This document shows, one piece after another, positions 51,985-60,855 of a stretch of 64,000 bases of DNA. A program made the position numbers and the translations under genes. The stretch spans positions 165,503 to 229,502 of the forward strand of contig NZ_REFV01000001.1 in the NCBI RefSeq assembly GCF_003688895.1. Reading direction: 5' to 3'. Origin of the DNA: Dokdonia sinensis (lineage in GTDB: Bacteria > Bacteroidota > Bacteroidia > Flavobacteriales > Flavobacteriaceae). The notes under the pieces are model-generated. The model made no database searches and was not told the DNA's origin. It saw only the letters and a list, made by a program, of their open reading frames with translations. Each line of letters opens with the position of its first letter. Within the stretch, counting starts at the first letter, position 1.

Positions 51985-53025
51985 TTATTTGATGTTATTT
52001 AAATCCCAAGACAAGTTGGGATTGTATGAAATTTTTCCCTCTTTGACCATCAAAGGAGAAGGGATGTTATTTGTGTAAAGGCTTCCTGTACCTAGACCTT
52101 GATGCCCTTTTGCTCCAATGATATACGTCCATTGAGCTATAGCGCTAAGCCCTACATTACTCTCTAGGGCAGAGGTTATCCACCAGCCTATCCCGAGTGT
52201 ATTTGCTATATCAATCCATTCCTGACTACCACGGAAACCACCTACAAAACTAGGCTTTAAGATAATAAATTGTGGGTTTACAGTTTCTAGTAATTCTTTC
52301 TTTTCTTGTCTCGTTGTAATTCCTATAAGTTCCTCATCTAGTGCAATAGGTACAGGCGTCGTTTTACATAGTAAACGCATCGCATCATTTTGCCCAGCTT
52401 TTATAGGCTGCTCTATAGAGTGTATATTGAGCTCAGATAGTTCTTTTAAAACAAACGGTGCTTCTTTTGGGGTAAAAGCTCCATTTGCATCTACCCGCAA
52501 TGTCATTTGTTCTGGAGAACAATGCTTCCTGATAAAAGAAAGTAATTTTAGCTCATTATCCAGATCAATGGCTCCTATTTTCATCTTAATGCAATTAAAG
52601 CCACTCTCTAGTTTCTCGTCTATTTGATCCTTCATAAACGCTTCATCGCCCATCCAGATCAAACCATTTATGTCAATTGCCTCTTGGCCACGAGTAAATG
52701 CTGAAGGAAAAAGCTCAAAAGGATGTGCAGCTTCAAGGGACATAAAGGCCATCTCTACTCCTGCCTGGATACTTGGAAATTCTGCAAGCTGCTCCCACAA
52801 TTTATACATTCCTAAGGCAATGTTTTTGCAGGTCCACTTTAGTTTCTCTTCATAATCAGGACGGTCATCGTAGCTCAGTCCTCTTAAAATCCCACACTCT
52901 CCTATTCCGCACTTTCCCTCACTTTCTATGTTAATAAACCAAGTTTCCTTAGTTTTTAATATTCCACGAGATGTGCCGCTGGGGCGTTTAAATTCTAAGA
53001 TATACTTTTGGTAAGTAGCTGTCAT
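51985..53025 (-). CDS. menC: o-Succinylbenzoate synthase
   Basis: Enolase-superfamily enzyme of 346 residues that dehydrates SHCHC to o-succinylbenzoate in menaquinone synthesis. The acid/base Lys is in CIKMKIG, metal ligands lie in LRVDANGAF (Asp), HSIEQPI (Glu) and ALDEELI (Asp/Glu), and the second Lys is in FIILKPSFVGG. Relatives include dipeptide epimerases, but neighbouring menE settles the role. A palindrome copy lies just upstream at 53035-53055. Confidence 0.92.
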   Translation of the reverse strand: MTATYQKYILEFKRPSGTSRGILKTKETWFINIESEGKCGIGECGILRGLSYDDRPDYEEKLKWTCKNIALGMYKLWEQLAEFPSIQAGVEMAFMSLEAAHPFELFPSAFTRGQEAIDINGLIWMGDEAFMKDQIDEKLESGFNCIKMKIGAIDLDNELKLLSFIRKHCSPEQMTLRVDANGAFTPKEAPFVLKELSELNIHSIEQPIKAGQNDAMRLLCKTTPVPIALDEELIGITTRQEKKELLETVNPQFIILKPSFVGGFRGSQEWIDIANTLGIGWWITSALESNVGLSAIAQWTYIIGAKGHQGLGTGSLYTNNIPSPLMVKEGKISYNPNLSWDLNNIK

Positions 53026-53034
53026 TTTTGATTT

Positions 53035-53055
53035 TTACGCTTTCGCGAAAGCGTA
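53035..53055. repeat. Dispersed palindrome between menC and the UPF0173 gene
   Basis: Near-full copy (core 53039-53052), 10 bases upstream of the menC ATG and just after the UPF0173 gene's stop. Confidence 0.95.
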
Positions 53056-53058
53056 TAT

Positions 53059-53739
53059 CTACACCTCCAATACTTCATTAATATCCAGTAAGATAAGTTC
53101 CTTTCCTTTCTCCGAAAAAGTTGTTACCGCCTTATCCTTATCTATTTTTATATAGCCAAAGGTATCATAGTGGCAACCAACAATACGATCGCAATCGATA
53201 AAATCGGAAGCTATAACTGCATCATCTACTCCCATTGTAAAATTATCACCTATGGGAAGTATTGCTAGATCAAGCTTGTAGGACATTGGGATAAGTTTCA
53301 TATCCATCGTTAGAGCAGTATCACCAGCAATATATATCGTCTTTTCTGAAGTTTTTATTATAAACCCACCAGGTTGTCCTCCGTAGGTACCATCTTCAAA
53401 AGAACTGGTATGAATCGCATTTACGTATTTTACCTCGCCAAAGGGAAATTTCCACTTCCCACCGTGGTTCATAGGGTGTGTCTGGAAGCCCTTTGTCTCA
53501 TAATATTTTGTTATTTCATAATTGCTTACGATGGTAGCTCCTGTGTTTTTTGCAATAGCAGCTGCATCTAGAACGTGGTCTTGATGCGCGTGCGTGAGTA
53601 GTATAAAATCTGCTTTGAGGTCATTTATATCTACTTTATCTTTAGAAAGATCATTTCCAGAAATGAAAGGATCTACAATAATGTTTATATCCCCAATAGC
53701 AATATGAAAGGCATTTTGACCAAAAAAAGTTAGTTTCAT
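53059..53739 (-). CDS. UPF0173 family metal-dependent hydrolase
   Basis: Metallo-beta-lactamase-fold protein of 226 residues from ATG 53739; an upstream in-frame ATG would add a non-conserved leader. The metal-binding motif THAHQDHV matches HxHxDH, with further ligands in AIHTSSFEDG, AGDTALTMDM and the C-terminal VGCHYDTFG. Cytoplasmic; substrate unknown. It begins the row of leftward genes that includes menC and menE. MBL hydrolases of this family often sit near menaquinone genes in flavobacteria, by my recollection. Confidence 0.9.
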   Translation of the reverse strand: MKLTFFGQNAFHIAIGDINIIVDPFISGNDLSKDKVDINDLKADFILLTHAHQDHVLDAAAIAKNTGATIVSNYEITKYYETKGFQTHPMNHGGKWKFPFGEVKYVNAIHTSSFEDGTYGGQPGGFIIKTSEKTIYIAGDTALTMDMKLIPMSYKLDLAILPIGDNFTMGVDDAVIASDFIDCDRIVGCHYDTFGYIKIDKDKAVTTFSEKGKELILLDINEVLEV

Positions 53740-53811
53740 TATAATAGGTTTTAAGTTAAAATTACGGTTAGTCCTAAGAACAAGAGAGTGCATTAAGACT
53801 TTTTTAATACA

Positions 53812-53841
53812 AAAGCCCCGTGACCAAAGTCACGGGGCTTT
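53812..53841 (-). terminator. Terminator of the P-domain protein gene
   Basis: 13-bp perfect stem AAAGCCCCGTGAC / GTCACGGGGCTTT with loop CAAA. Followed on the minus strand by a T-containing run. Confidence 0.9.
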
Positions 53842-53866
53842 CTTAATAATGATTTACTTATAATTC

Positions 53867-55867
53867 CTATTGCTTTACAATACGTTTTACAGTAGTTGCA
53901 TTTCCAGTGGTTATTTGTGCAAAATAAATTCCGCTTGCATAACCAGAAATATTAATTTGCTTCTCTGTAGCCATATCGCTAAGTGCTATTACTTCGATCA
54001 CACGTCCGTTTACATCAGACATTGTGATTGTTTGTAATTGAGCATTAGATCCATTGCGAAGTGTAAACTGACTTGCAACCGGATTAGGATAAACAGAGAT
54101 TGCGCTATCAAGTGCAAAATCGTTTGTGCTTAACGTTTCATCTACAGTAAGAACAAATGAGCATTCTGTAACGTTTCCAGCAGCATCTGTGGCTGTAAAT
54201 GTTACGTCTGTCATACTTCCATCTGCTACAGTTTCTCCTGCAGCTGGTACTTGAACAAACTCGAGTTCATCACCAGAAGAACAGTTATCAGAAGCTAGTG
54301 CACTCCAATCTGGAATTGTATAAACCGCCGCTCCGTCATCTGGAGATACTGCAAAGTCACCTGGACAATCTATAGCTGGGAAAGCTGTATCTGTAACTGT
54401 CACGTCAAAGGTATAAGTATCTAAAACGGTTCCGTCCATAGCTTGAGCTTCGTAAGATACAGTTGTAGTTCCTACCGGGAATTCTTCTCCACTTTCAAAA
54501 CCTTCTGTAAGTACTAAAGTGGCTTCTCCATCACAACCTACAACCTCACCAGTCAAGTCATAGTTAATAACTCTACTACATTCTACAGTATCACCAGTAC
54601 CTATAAACAAGTCACTAGGACCGTCAAATTGGACACCAGCAAGTACTGTAAGTACAGCTGTACAAGTTTCTCCACCTGCCGTTATTGTGACTGTGTTGTC
54701 TCCCGTTGTCATACAGTCAAAGGAATTAGGACTAAATGTAACCAGAGCATCCCCACAAGTACTAGGAGCATAGACATTTTTCTGTAGTTCCTCAAAGGCA
54801 ATAGAAAAATTATTAATTGTTCCTGTGTCGCCTCCTGTATCATCCGTTACAAATAATGACCAAGTTCCGTCAACATCAGCTCCAGCAAGAATGGTCGCAA
54901 AATCTCCTTCTTGGGCGCTAAATGATCCATTAAATGGCGGTGCTCCAGTAGTTATACTCGCATTTCCGTCTTGAAATACGGTAGTAGAATAATTATCCCC
55001 AGAACCACCCAGACCATCGGCTAATTCTACTTCAGAACCGTCAGGAGATATTAAGGTTAATGTTAAATCACTATCCCAAGTGTGAGTAATATCAATAGTC
55101 ACTACAGGTAAATATTCTGTACCTATAGACCCTCCAATACCAGAAACATCTACTGTAGCAGTTGCACCAGCAGGATTTGAATCTGGAATTGCTAATGGTG
55201 TGTCTCCAGAAGCTACAGCCGCGGTAGTAGTCCCATTACTTTCAAATCTCACCTCTGCATTCTGAACAAGATCTTCAAAAGGTCCTTCCAACATTCCATT
55301 CTCATCTAGATTAGCGGTTGCATCTTGACATTGTAAATCTACTACACACTCTATAAAAGTAATCTCATAAGAGAGTAGCGTTCCCGTATCTCCACCTGTA
55401 TCGTCACAAACAGAAAGTTGCCATATACCTCCAGCATTCTCACCTGCAAAGGTCTCTGCAAAGGTTCCTCCTTCTGGAGCAAATGTACCTGTAAAAGGAG
55501 CACTTGCATCAGTTATATCATCACCACCATCTTGAAAAACAGTATTCGTGTAATTGTCACCAGTACCTCCATTATCAGACGATAAGTCTAATGAAGTTCC
55601 ATCAGGAGAAACTAAACTTATATCTAAATCTGAATCCCAAGTGTGCGTTAAATCAATTGTGACGTTATCAATACCCCAATCTGTGCCTATTGTTCCTGTG
55701 AGTGTCGAGGTAGCATCAGATGTTGTAGCTGTAGAACAAGTAGCCGTCCCAGTCCCCGTTGCTGGAATAGGCGTAGGTGTGCCCGCACCCGTAAACGTGG
55801 TTTGAGCATTCATACCACCCATAAGGCAGAATAATGCTGCTGTTAGCATCAAAGTAATTTTTTTCAT
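53867..55867 (-). CDS. T9SS-exported protein with two proprotein-convertase P domains
   Basis: Protein of 666 residues. Signal peptide about 1-21 (ends GMNAQ). Two P-domain-like jelly rolls, about 30-175 and 230-365, each with THTWDSDLxxxLxSPDG and the TVFQDG and W-x-L-x-V-x-DDTGGDTG blocks. A HYR-type Ig domain follows (about 490-580, DCPGDFAVSPDDGAAVY, FTATDAAGNVTEC). The C-terminus (about 590-666, SVYPNPVASQFTLRNG, ending KRIVKQ) is a type A sorting domain. No protease domain; probably an adhesion or structural surface protein. Its own terminator isolates it. Confidence 0.93.
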   Translation of the reverse strand: MKKITLMLTAALFCLMGGMNAQTTFTGAGTPTPIPATGTGTATCSTATTSDATSTLTGTIGTDWGIDNVTIDLTHTWDSDLDISLVSPDGTSLDLSSDNGGTGDNYTNTVFQDGGDDITDASAPFTGTFAPEGGTFAETFAGENAGGIWQLSVCDDTGGDTGTLLSYEITFIECVVDLQCQDATANLDENGMLEGPFEDLVQNAEVRFESNGTTTAAVASGDTPLAIPDSNPAGATATVDVSGIGGSIGTEYLPVVTIDITHTWDSDLTLTLISPDGSEVELADGLGGSGDNYSTTVFQDGNASITTGAPPFNGSFSAQEGDFATILAGADVDGTWSLFVTDDTGGDTGTINNFSIAFEELQKNVYAPSTCGDALVTFSPNSFDCMTTGDNTVTITAGGETCTAVLTVLAGVQFDGPSDLFIGTGDTVECSRVINYDLTGEVVGCDGEATLVLTEGFESGEEFPVGTTTVSYEAQAMDGTVLDTYTFDVTVTDTAFPAIDCPGDFAVSPDDGAAVYTIPDWSALASDNCSSGDELEFVQVPAAGETVADGSMTDVTFTATDAAGNVTECSFVLTVDETLSTNDFALDSAISVYPNPVASQFTLRNGSNAQLQTITMSDVNGRVIEVIALSDMATEKQINISGYASGIYFAQITTGNATTVKRIVKQ

Positions 55868-55910
55868 AAAATTTTAGTTTAAATTATTATCCAGTAGGAA
55901 AAATAAGAAT

Positions 55911-55945
55911 AATTGTTAAGCCATTTTAATATAAACTTAACAATT
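55911..55945. promoter_or_regulatory. AATTGTTAAG-N15-CTTAACAATT inverted repeat
   Basis: Perfect 10-bp arms, 44 bases upstream of the P-domain gene start. Probably an operator, since no T-tract follows. It resembles but is not identical to the TGTTTAA-N16-TTAAACA sites. Confidence 0.5.
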
Positions 55946-55990
55946 CGATAAAATGCACTTATAGAACGCTAAAAGGTTAGCGACTCAAAC

Positions 55991-56914
55991 CTAACCTATT
56001 ACGAGTTGAGGCAAAATGAGACATAAGACAAAGAAGACAGAAGCTATAGTAAAAGTCACTAAAGCCACTTTCTTTAATTCAGGGTCGTAAGCCTTAGGTT
56101 GCTCAACCAGAATCACCTTACGAATGTGGATACCTAAAACTAAAAAAGGCAGGATCGTTAAGAAATATACTTCAGGTACTTTTGAAACAAAAAGAAATAC
56201 ATTCCAAGCAACAAAAGCAACCATAATAACAACTATATGGTACCTTTTAGACCCACTTTTTCCCATCAAAACCGCAAGTGTTTTCTTTCCAACTTTCTCA
56301 TCTTCTACCCGATCTCTCATGTTATTAAGATGTAACACTGCGGTTGCAAGTAAACCAATGGTGGCAGCTGGTAAAACTTTTACAATATCTAGTTGCCTCG
56401 TGAACAGAAAATAACTACCCATAACAGCCACTAAGCCAAAAAAAATAAAAACGAAAAAATCACCCAATCCCCGATAACCATAAGCACTTTTACCCACCGT
56501 ATATTTTACCGCGGCAATAATTGCAGTAATGCCCAAGAAGAGAAAAAGTAAAGACAACATTAAATCATCTGCACCAAATGCGGTATAGATTAATGCAATA
56601 ACAGCCATCATCGTGAGTACGGTAATCACTATCATTCCTCTTATAAGATCTGATGTAGTCAGTAGGCCACTCTGCATAGCTCTTGCCGGACCAACACGAT
56701 GTTCATTATCTGTCCCTTTTACTCCGTCGCCATAATCATTTGCAAAGTTTGATAAGACCTGGAATCCCAGGGTTGAGAGCAGGGCAAGCACAAAAATTTC
56801 CCATTTAAAAAGTCCTTCCATCTGGGCTAAACCCGAACCTACGAGAATACCAGATATAGATAGCGGCAAAGTGCGTAAGCGAGCAGCAAGTAACCAAGAG
56901 GAAATGGATGGCAT
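55991..56914 (-). CDS. menA: 1,4-Dihydroxy-2-naphthoate polyprenyltransferase
   Basis: UbiA-superfamily membrane prenyltransferase of 307 residues that attaches the isoprenoid tail to DHNA. Eight or nine membrane helices. The prenyl-diphosphate site is NFANDYGDGVKGTDNEHRVGP (about 58-78), with the second Asp-rich loop LNNMRDRVEDEKVGKKTLAV. A -7 box TATTTTTG lies at 56932-56939. Separated from menC by the P-domain gene, so it has its own promoter. Confidence 0.95.
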   Translation of the reverse strand: MPSISSWLLAARLRTLPLSISGILVGSGLAQMEGLFKWEIFVLALLSTLGFQVLSNFANDYGDGVKGTDNEHRVGPARAMQSGLLTTSDLIRGMIVITVLTMMAVIALIYTAFGADDLMLSLLFLFLGITAIIAAVKYTVGKSAYGYRGLGDFFVFIFFGLVAVMGSYFLFTRQLDIVKVLPAATIGLLATAVLHLNNMRDRVEDEKVGKKTLAVLMGKSGSKRYHIVVIMVAFVAWNVFLFVSKVPEVYFLTILPFLVLGIHIRKVILVEQPKAYDPELKKVALVTFTIASVFFVLCLILPQLVIG

Positions 56915-56931
56915 AGAAGTAAATTGTGCAT

Positions 56932-56939
56932 CAAAAATA
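56932..56939 (-). promoter_or_regulatory. -7 promoter box of menA
   Basis: Minus-strand TATTTTTG matches TAnnTTTG, 17 bases before the ATG. An inverted repeat TTTCGCTT-A-AAGCGAAA (56947-56963) lies just upstream, in the -33 zone. Confidence 0.55.
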
Positions 56940-57018
56940 CATTTTCTTTCGCTTAAAGCGAAAACACAAGAGTTCTCAATTCAATTTACTAGCTTCGTAA
57001 CAACAAAACTTAGCATTT

Positions 57019-58689
57019 ATGAAAACCTTCTTACCCCTCTCCATCTTATTATTAGCAATTACGTTTGTAGGTTGCAAGTCTGATAACTCTCCGAAGAACA
57101 ATTCTGAACTTGCAGAAACAGAAGTAAAAACCCCGTTTGTCTGGGAAGGAGCAAATGTATATTTCCTGATGACAGATCGTTTCAGTAATGGAGACAGCTC
57201 AAACGATACCAACTTTGACCGTACAAAAGAAACAGCAGTCTTAAGAGGTTTTATGGGTGGTGATCTTAAAGGAATCACTCAAAAAATAAATGAGGGATAT
57301 TTTACAGATTTAGGCGTTAATGCCATCTGGTTTACACCCGTCGTAGAGCAAATACACGGTGGTGTAGATGAAGGTACGGGGCTTACATACGGATTCCACG
57401 GATACTGGACTAAGGACTGGACCGCACTAGACCCAAATTTTGGCACGATGGAAGATTTACAAGAGGTTGTAACTTCCGCTCACAAGAATAACATTCGTAT
57501 TGTGATGGATGTCGTTCTCAATCATACAGGGCCGGTTACAGAACAAGATCCGTTCTGGGGATCAGACTGGGCAAGAGAAGACCCTAATTGTGCTTTTACA
57601 ACTTATGAAAACACAATTAAATGTAGTCTAGTAGAAAACCTCCCAGATATCCTCACCGAAAGCGAAGAAGAAGTTCAACTCCCAGAACACCTCATCGCTA
57701 AGTGGAAAAAAGAAGGCCGCTACCAGCAAGAAATAGAAGAACTAGAAAACTACTTCACAAGTAACAATCTTAAAAAAACACCCCGTAATTATATTATAAA
57801 GTGGCTTACCGATTACGTGAGAGAACTTGGAATAGATGCCTTTAGAGTAGATACTACAAAGCACGTAGAGGAAGGAGCTTGGGATGTACTGCGTGAGCAA
57901 GCAGAAATAGCCTTTAGTACGTTTAAAAAAGAAAATCCTGAAAAAACGATGGATGACACACCATTTTTTATGCTTGGAGAAGTCTATAATTATATGGCAA
58001 GCAATGGTCGTGATTTTAACTTAGGTGACAAGAAAGTAGATTACTTTGCACACGGTTTTGACAATCTTATAAATTTTGAATTTAAATACGACGCGCTACA
58101 AGACTATGAGACCTTGTTTTCTAAGTACGATAGCATTCAGCACATCTCACATAAAGGAAAAAGCATTATGAATTATGCTACTTCTCACGATGACGGACAA
58201 CCTTTTGACAAAGACCGCACAAAACCACTAGAAACAGCAACCAAGCTGCTCCTCACACCAGGACTATCACAAATTTATTACGGGGATGAAAGCGCACGTG
58301 ACCTCACGATTGAAGGTACTCAAGGCGACGCTACCCTAAGAAGTTTTATGAATTGGGAACAGCAATCAGAACAAGAGACTAAAAAAATATTAAATCATTG
58401 GCAAAAACTGGGGTACTTTAGAGGGTCACATCCCGCAATAGGCGCCGGAAAGCACAAAATGTTAAGTCAAGCTCCATATATCTTTTCTAGAACTTTTGAG
58501 AATAATGATTTTAAAGACGTTGTGATTGTTGGTCTAGATTTACCACCTGGAAAGAAGGAGATTTATGTAGGTGACGCTTTCGCGAAAGCGGAAACCCTCA
58601 CAGACACTTATTCAGGGCAAGAAGTAGCTATTACTGACGGCAAAGTAACGGTAGACTCGCCCTATAATATTGTGCTCTTAGAAGAATAA
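57019..58689 (+). CDS. GH13 alpha-amylase family lipoprotein
   Basis: Protein of 556 residues with a lipoprotein signal ending in TFVGC (about residue 19). The (beta/alpha)8 barrel carries the four GH13 regions: DVVLNHT, FRVDTTKHV with nucleophile D278, LGEVYNY with acid/base E321, and SHDDG with H390 and D391. Acts on alpha-glucans (amylase or neopullulanase type) in the periplasm or at the surface. A palindrome copy (core 58576-58589) is read DAFAKAE in the C-terminal beta domain. Converges on the FMN reductase with one base between the stops. Confidence 0.92.
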   Translation: MKTFLPLSILLLAITFVGCKSDNSPKNNSELAETEVKTPFVWEGANVYFLMTDRFSNGDSSNDTNFDRTKETAVLRGFMGGDLKGITQKINEGYFTDLGVNAIWFTPVVEQIHGGVDEGTGLTYGFHGYWTKDWTALDPNFGTMEDLQEVVTSAHKNNIRIVMDVVLNHTGPVTEQDPFWGSDWAREDPNCAFTTYENTIKCSLVENLPDILTESEEEVQLPEHLIAKWKKEGRYQQEIEELENYFTSNNLKKTPRNYIIKWLTDYVRELGIDAFRVDTTKHVEEGAWDVLREQAEIAFSTFKKENPEKTMDDTPFFMLGEVYNYMASNGRDFNLGDKKVDYFAHGFDNLINFEFKYDALQDYETLFSKYDSIQHISHKGKSIMNYATSHDDGQPFDKDRTKPLETATKLLLTPGLSQIYYGDESARDLTIEGTQGDATLRSFMNWEQQSEQETKKILNHWQKLGYFRGSHPAIGAGKHKMLSQAPYIFSRTFENNDFKDVVIVGLDLPPGKKEIYVGDAFAKAETLTDTYSGQEVAITDGKVTVDSPYNIVLLEE

Positions 58690-58690
58690 T

Positions 58691-59233
58691 TTAACCCTCT
58701 AGCTCATTTAAAAACGAAGCAATAACTTCTTGAATACCCATCTGTAAAAGCGGATCAGTAATCTCCTGAGCATCGACATTAAAATGTTGCTGAAACGAAG
58801 GAAAGCTAAAACGCTCCACCACATTTGCACCAAAACGAGGCAAGGTTTTCTCGGTGTATTCAAGTGCACTAGACCCACCACGTGCACCTGGAGATGTACT
58901 TATAAGCAAGACCTTTTTGTCCTCAAGAAAATTACGGTCTGCCCGCGATAGCCAGTCTATGATATTCTTGAAAAACGCAGACACCATGCCATTATGTTCG
59001 TTTACGGCTATTATCACACCATCTGCCCTTGATATTTCTGCCTTAAGGAGGTTTATATCTATGGGAATTCCGCTAGATTGCTCTATATCTATATTGTACA
59101 TCGGCAGATTATAATCTGTGAGCAAGAGCATCTTTTTGTCTGCTCCAGAGCAATGGTTGAGCACATAGTTAGCGAGCTGTACATTTATAGAACTACTACT
59201 ATTACTACCCGCAAATGCAAGAACCCTTTTCAT
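58691..59233 (-). CDS. NADPH-dependent FMN reductase
   Basis: Flavodoxin-like oxidoreductase of 180 residues. FMN phosphate loop GSNSSSSINVQLANY (about 9-23), and the flavin-side strands GVIIAVNEHNGMVSAFFKN and LLISTSPGARGGSSALE are characteristic. Reduces FMN or quinone-like substrates with NADPH in the cytoplasm. Its short spacing from the porin gene's terminator suggests independent transcription. Confidence 0.9.
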   Translation of the reverse strand: MKRVLAFAGSNSSSSINVQLANYVLNHCSGADKKMLLLTDYNLPMYNIDIEQSSGIPIDINLLKAEISRADGVIIAVNEHNGMVSAFFKNIIDWLSRADRNFLEDKKVLLISTSPGARGGSSALEYTEKTLPRFGANVVERFSFPSFQQHFNVDAQEITDPLLQMGIQEVIASFLNELEG

Positions 59234-59265
59234 ACAACTATTGTTTACAGTTACAAATTAAGCAT

Positions 59266-59288
59266 AAAAAAAGCAGCACGAGGCTGCT
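59266..59288 (-). terminator. Terminator of the FadL-like porin gene
   Basis: On the minus strand: stem AGCAGC/GCTGCT, loop CTCGT, followed by seven T. Lies after the stop at 59316. Confidence 0.8.
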
Positions 59289-59315
59289 CTATATAATCTT
59301 ATATGTAAAATATTA

Positions 59316-60830
59316 CTACAAATTAAATGTAAGTGTAGCAATTACTGCTCTGTTTGTTCTATTATTAGAAGGAGCATTAGTAAGCCCAGTAGAATATAAG
59401 GACTGATTAAGATCTTGTTCTGTGCTATCGTATGCAAGGTCTAACTTTACATTCCCAAAATTATATCCTAAACCTAATGAATATCCAGTAAGTGCTCCTA
59501 TGGTAAATTCATTCTCATACGGGCTTTCAATAAACCTGTAGCCACCTCTAAAACTCCAGTCTTCATAGCGGTACTCCCCACCTAACTTATAAGTTCCTGC
59601 ACCCCTTAACTCATTATCTATAGCTGCATTCTGAACAGCAAAAAACGGGTCGCCCTTAGGCCTAAAAGAAAGCTGAGAATAATCCGTGTAAGAATAATCA
59701 AAGCTTATGAGCCCCTGCTGTCCAAATAAATAAGCTACACTTCCGGTGTATTTCCCTGGAGTTGAAATTTCATAATCTTGATAAATATTAAGGACACGAG
59801 GATCGATATCTTGAGTGATCATCTGATCATCTTCGATACGGTCTGTGATTAATCGCTGGCTTCCTTCTTCAGAAATGGTAAACCACGTAGGAGAATCATA
59901 GGTAAACCCGAGTCTTATGTCATTCCCTACTCGAGCAATAGTTCCTAGTTGAAAAGAGAAACCACTTCCGAATGTTCTTAGGTTATTATCAAATCGAATA
60001 GCCGTAATACCTTCAGCATTAGCATTAGTCTCTACTAAACTATTAGATTGTTCGAAATCAAAAAAATGCGAATTTAAATTGAGGCCAAAGTATACATTAT
60101 CCCCATACTGAGCACCTATGTTAAAGGCTGCTTTTCCATTGTAACCCACACTACTTGAAAGATAGTCCTGTGTAAAAGAATTACCTCCTACATTAGATAT
60201 ATAAGCTGTTCCATCAGGATTATCAAAATCTACAGGATCTATTAAGAAAGATTGAAAACCTAGAAAAGCCTGCTGTGCACCGAAACCTTGATTTTCACCT
60301 AAGAATTGGTACAGATCTGCCGTGGTCTCATTGTCACGTAGCTCCAGTAAGTCTAAAGGTACGCCCTGCGCAAAATTTAAAAAATAATCTCCTATAGTTT
60401 GTCCACTTGTCCCAAACGCTGCAAATTGATCATCAAAATTCTGGGTGCGGTCATAATTTAGTCCAATAGTAAATTTTTTCCATTTTGAGTTCCCATTCCC
60501 TTCGAAGACAAAAACACCGCCGATTTGATTAAATGAGATACTACTATCATCGCTTTCGCGAAAATCACCATTGTAACCTACCTCATTAGTAACATTATCA
60601 TTTGCTAAGGAAAAGGTAAAAGCACTTTTAGTAAAAACGGCACTACTTGCAGGGTTTATAGAAATTGCACTCATATCTCCTCCCAGAGCGCCAAAGGCTC
60701 CGCCGAGCGCCCGATATCTAGCCGTTCCCGTGGTGTTTGTTTGGCTATATCGTAATGCATCTTGTATAGACTGCGCATAGCTTAGTTGTGCAACCGCAAT
60801 AGTTGCAATAATTAAGAATATCTTTTTCAT
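59316..60830 (-). CDS. OmpP1/FadL/TodX family outer membrane transporter
   Basis: Beta-barrel of 504 residues. Signal peptide about 1-19 (ends SYAQ). The N-terminal plug motif ALGGAFGALGGDMSAISINPASSAVF (FadL NPA region) is diagnostic, and alternating hydrophobic strands run to an aromatic end (VIATLTFNL). Members move long-chain fatty acids or other hydrophobics across the outer membrane. A degenerate palindrome (60551-60563) reads FRESDDS. The gene starts 25 bases after the Ser/Arg-rich lipoprotein gene and is probably co-transcribed with it. Confidence 0.9.
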   Translation of the reverse strand: MKKIFLIIATIAVAQLSYAQSIQDALRYSQTNTTGTARYRALGGAFGALGGDMSAISINPASSAVFTKSAFTFSLANDNVTNEVGYNGDFRESDDSSISFNQIGGVFVFEGNGNSKWKKFTIGLNYDRTQNFDDQFAAFGTSGQTIGDYFLNFAQGVPLDLLELRDNETTADLYQFLGENQGFGAQQAFLGFQSFLIDPVDFDNPDGTAYISNVGGNSFTQDYLSSSVGYNGKAAFNIGAQYGDNVYFGLNLNSHFFDFEQSNSLVETNANAEGITAIRFDNNLRTFGSGFSFQLGTIARVGNDIRLGFTYDSPTWFTISEEGSQRLITDRIEDDQMITQDIDPRVLNIYQDYEISTPGKYTGSVAYLFGQQGLISFDYSYTDYSQLSFRPKGDPFFAVQNAAIDNELRGAGTYKLGGEYRYEDWSFRGGYRFIESPYENEFTIGALTGYSLGLGYNFGNVKLDLAYDSTEQDLNQSLYSTGLTNAPSNNRTNRAVIATLTFNL

Positions 60831-60855
60831 AATATGATTGAATGAATGTTAAGGA

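Larger units (their letters stand above)
1008..58589. repeat. Dispersed palindrome family CGCTTTCGCGAAAGCG (summary)
   Basis: Perfect 14-bp cores GCTTTCGCGAAAGC start at 1008, 2453, 4075, 5729, 7407, 18549, 25215, 29860, 35117, 38911, 39856, 42726, 45008, 53039 and 58576. Further copies near 10592, 17039, 23967, 27931, 32216, 50036 and 60551 have one decayed arm, and the copy at 14857-14898 is split by an insert. The best copies extend to 20-22 bp. Eleven perfect copies are inside genes, read as AFAKA (5), LSRK (5) or FRES (1). Confidence 0.97.

Noticed and set aside
1008-58589. Palindromes as transcription terminators
   Set aside because: Most lie inside genes and have no T-tract, so termination cannot be their role.
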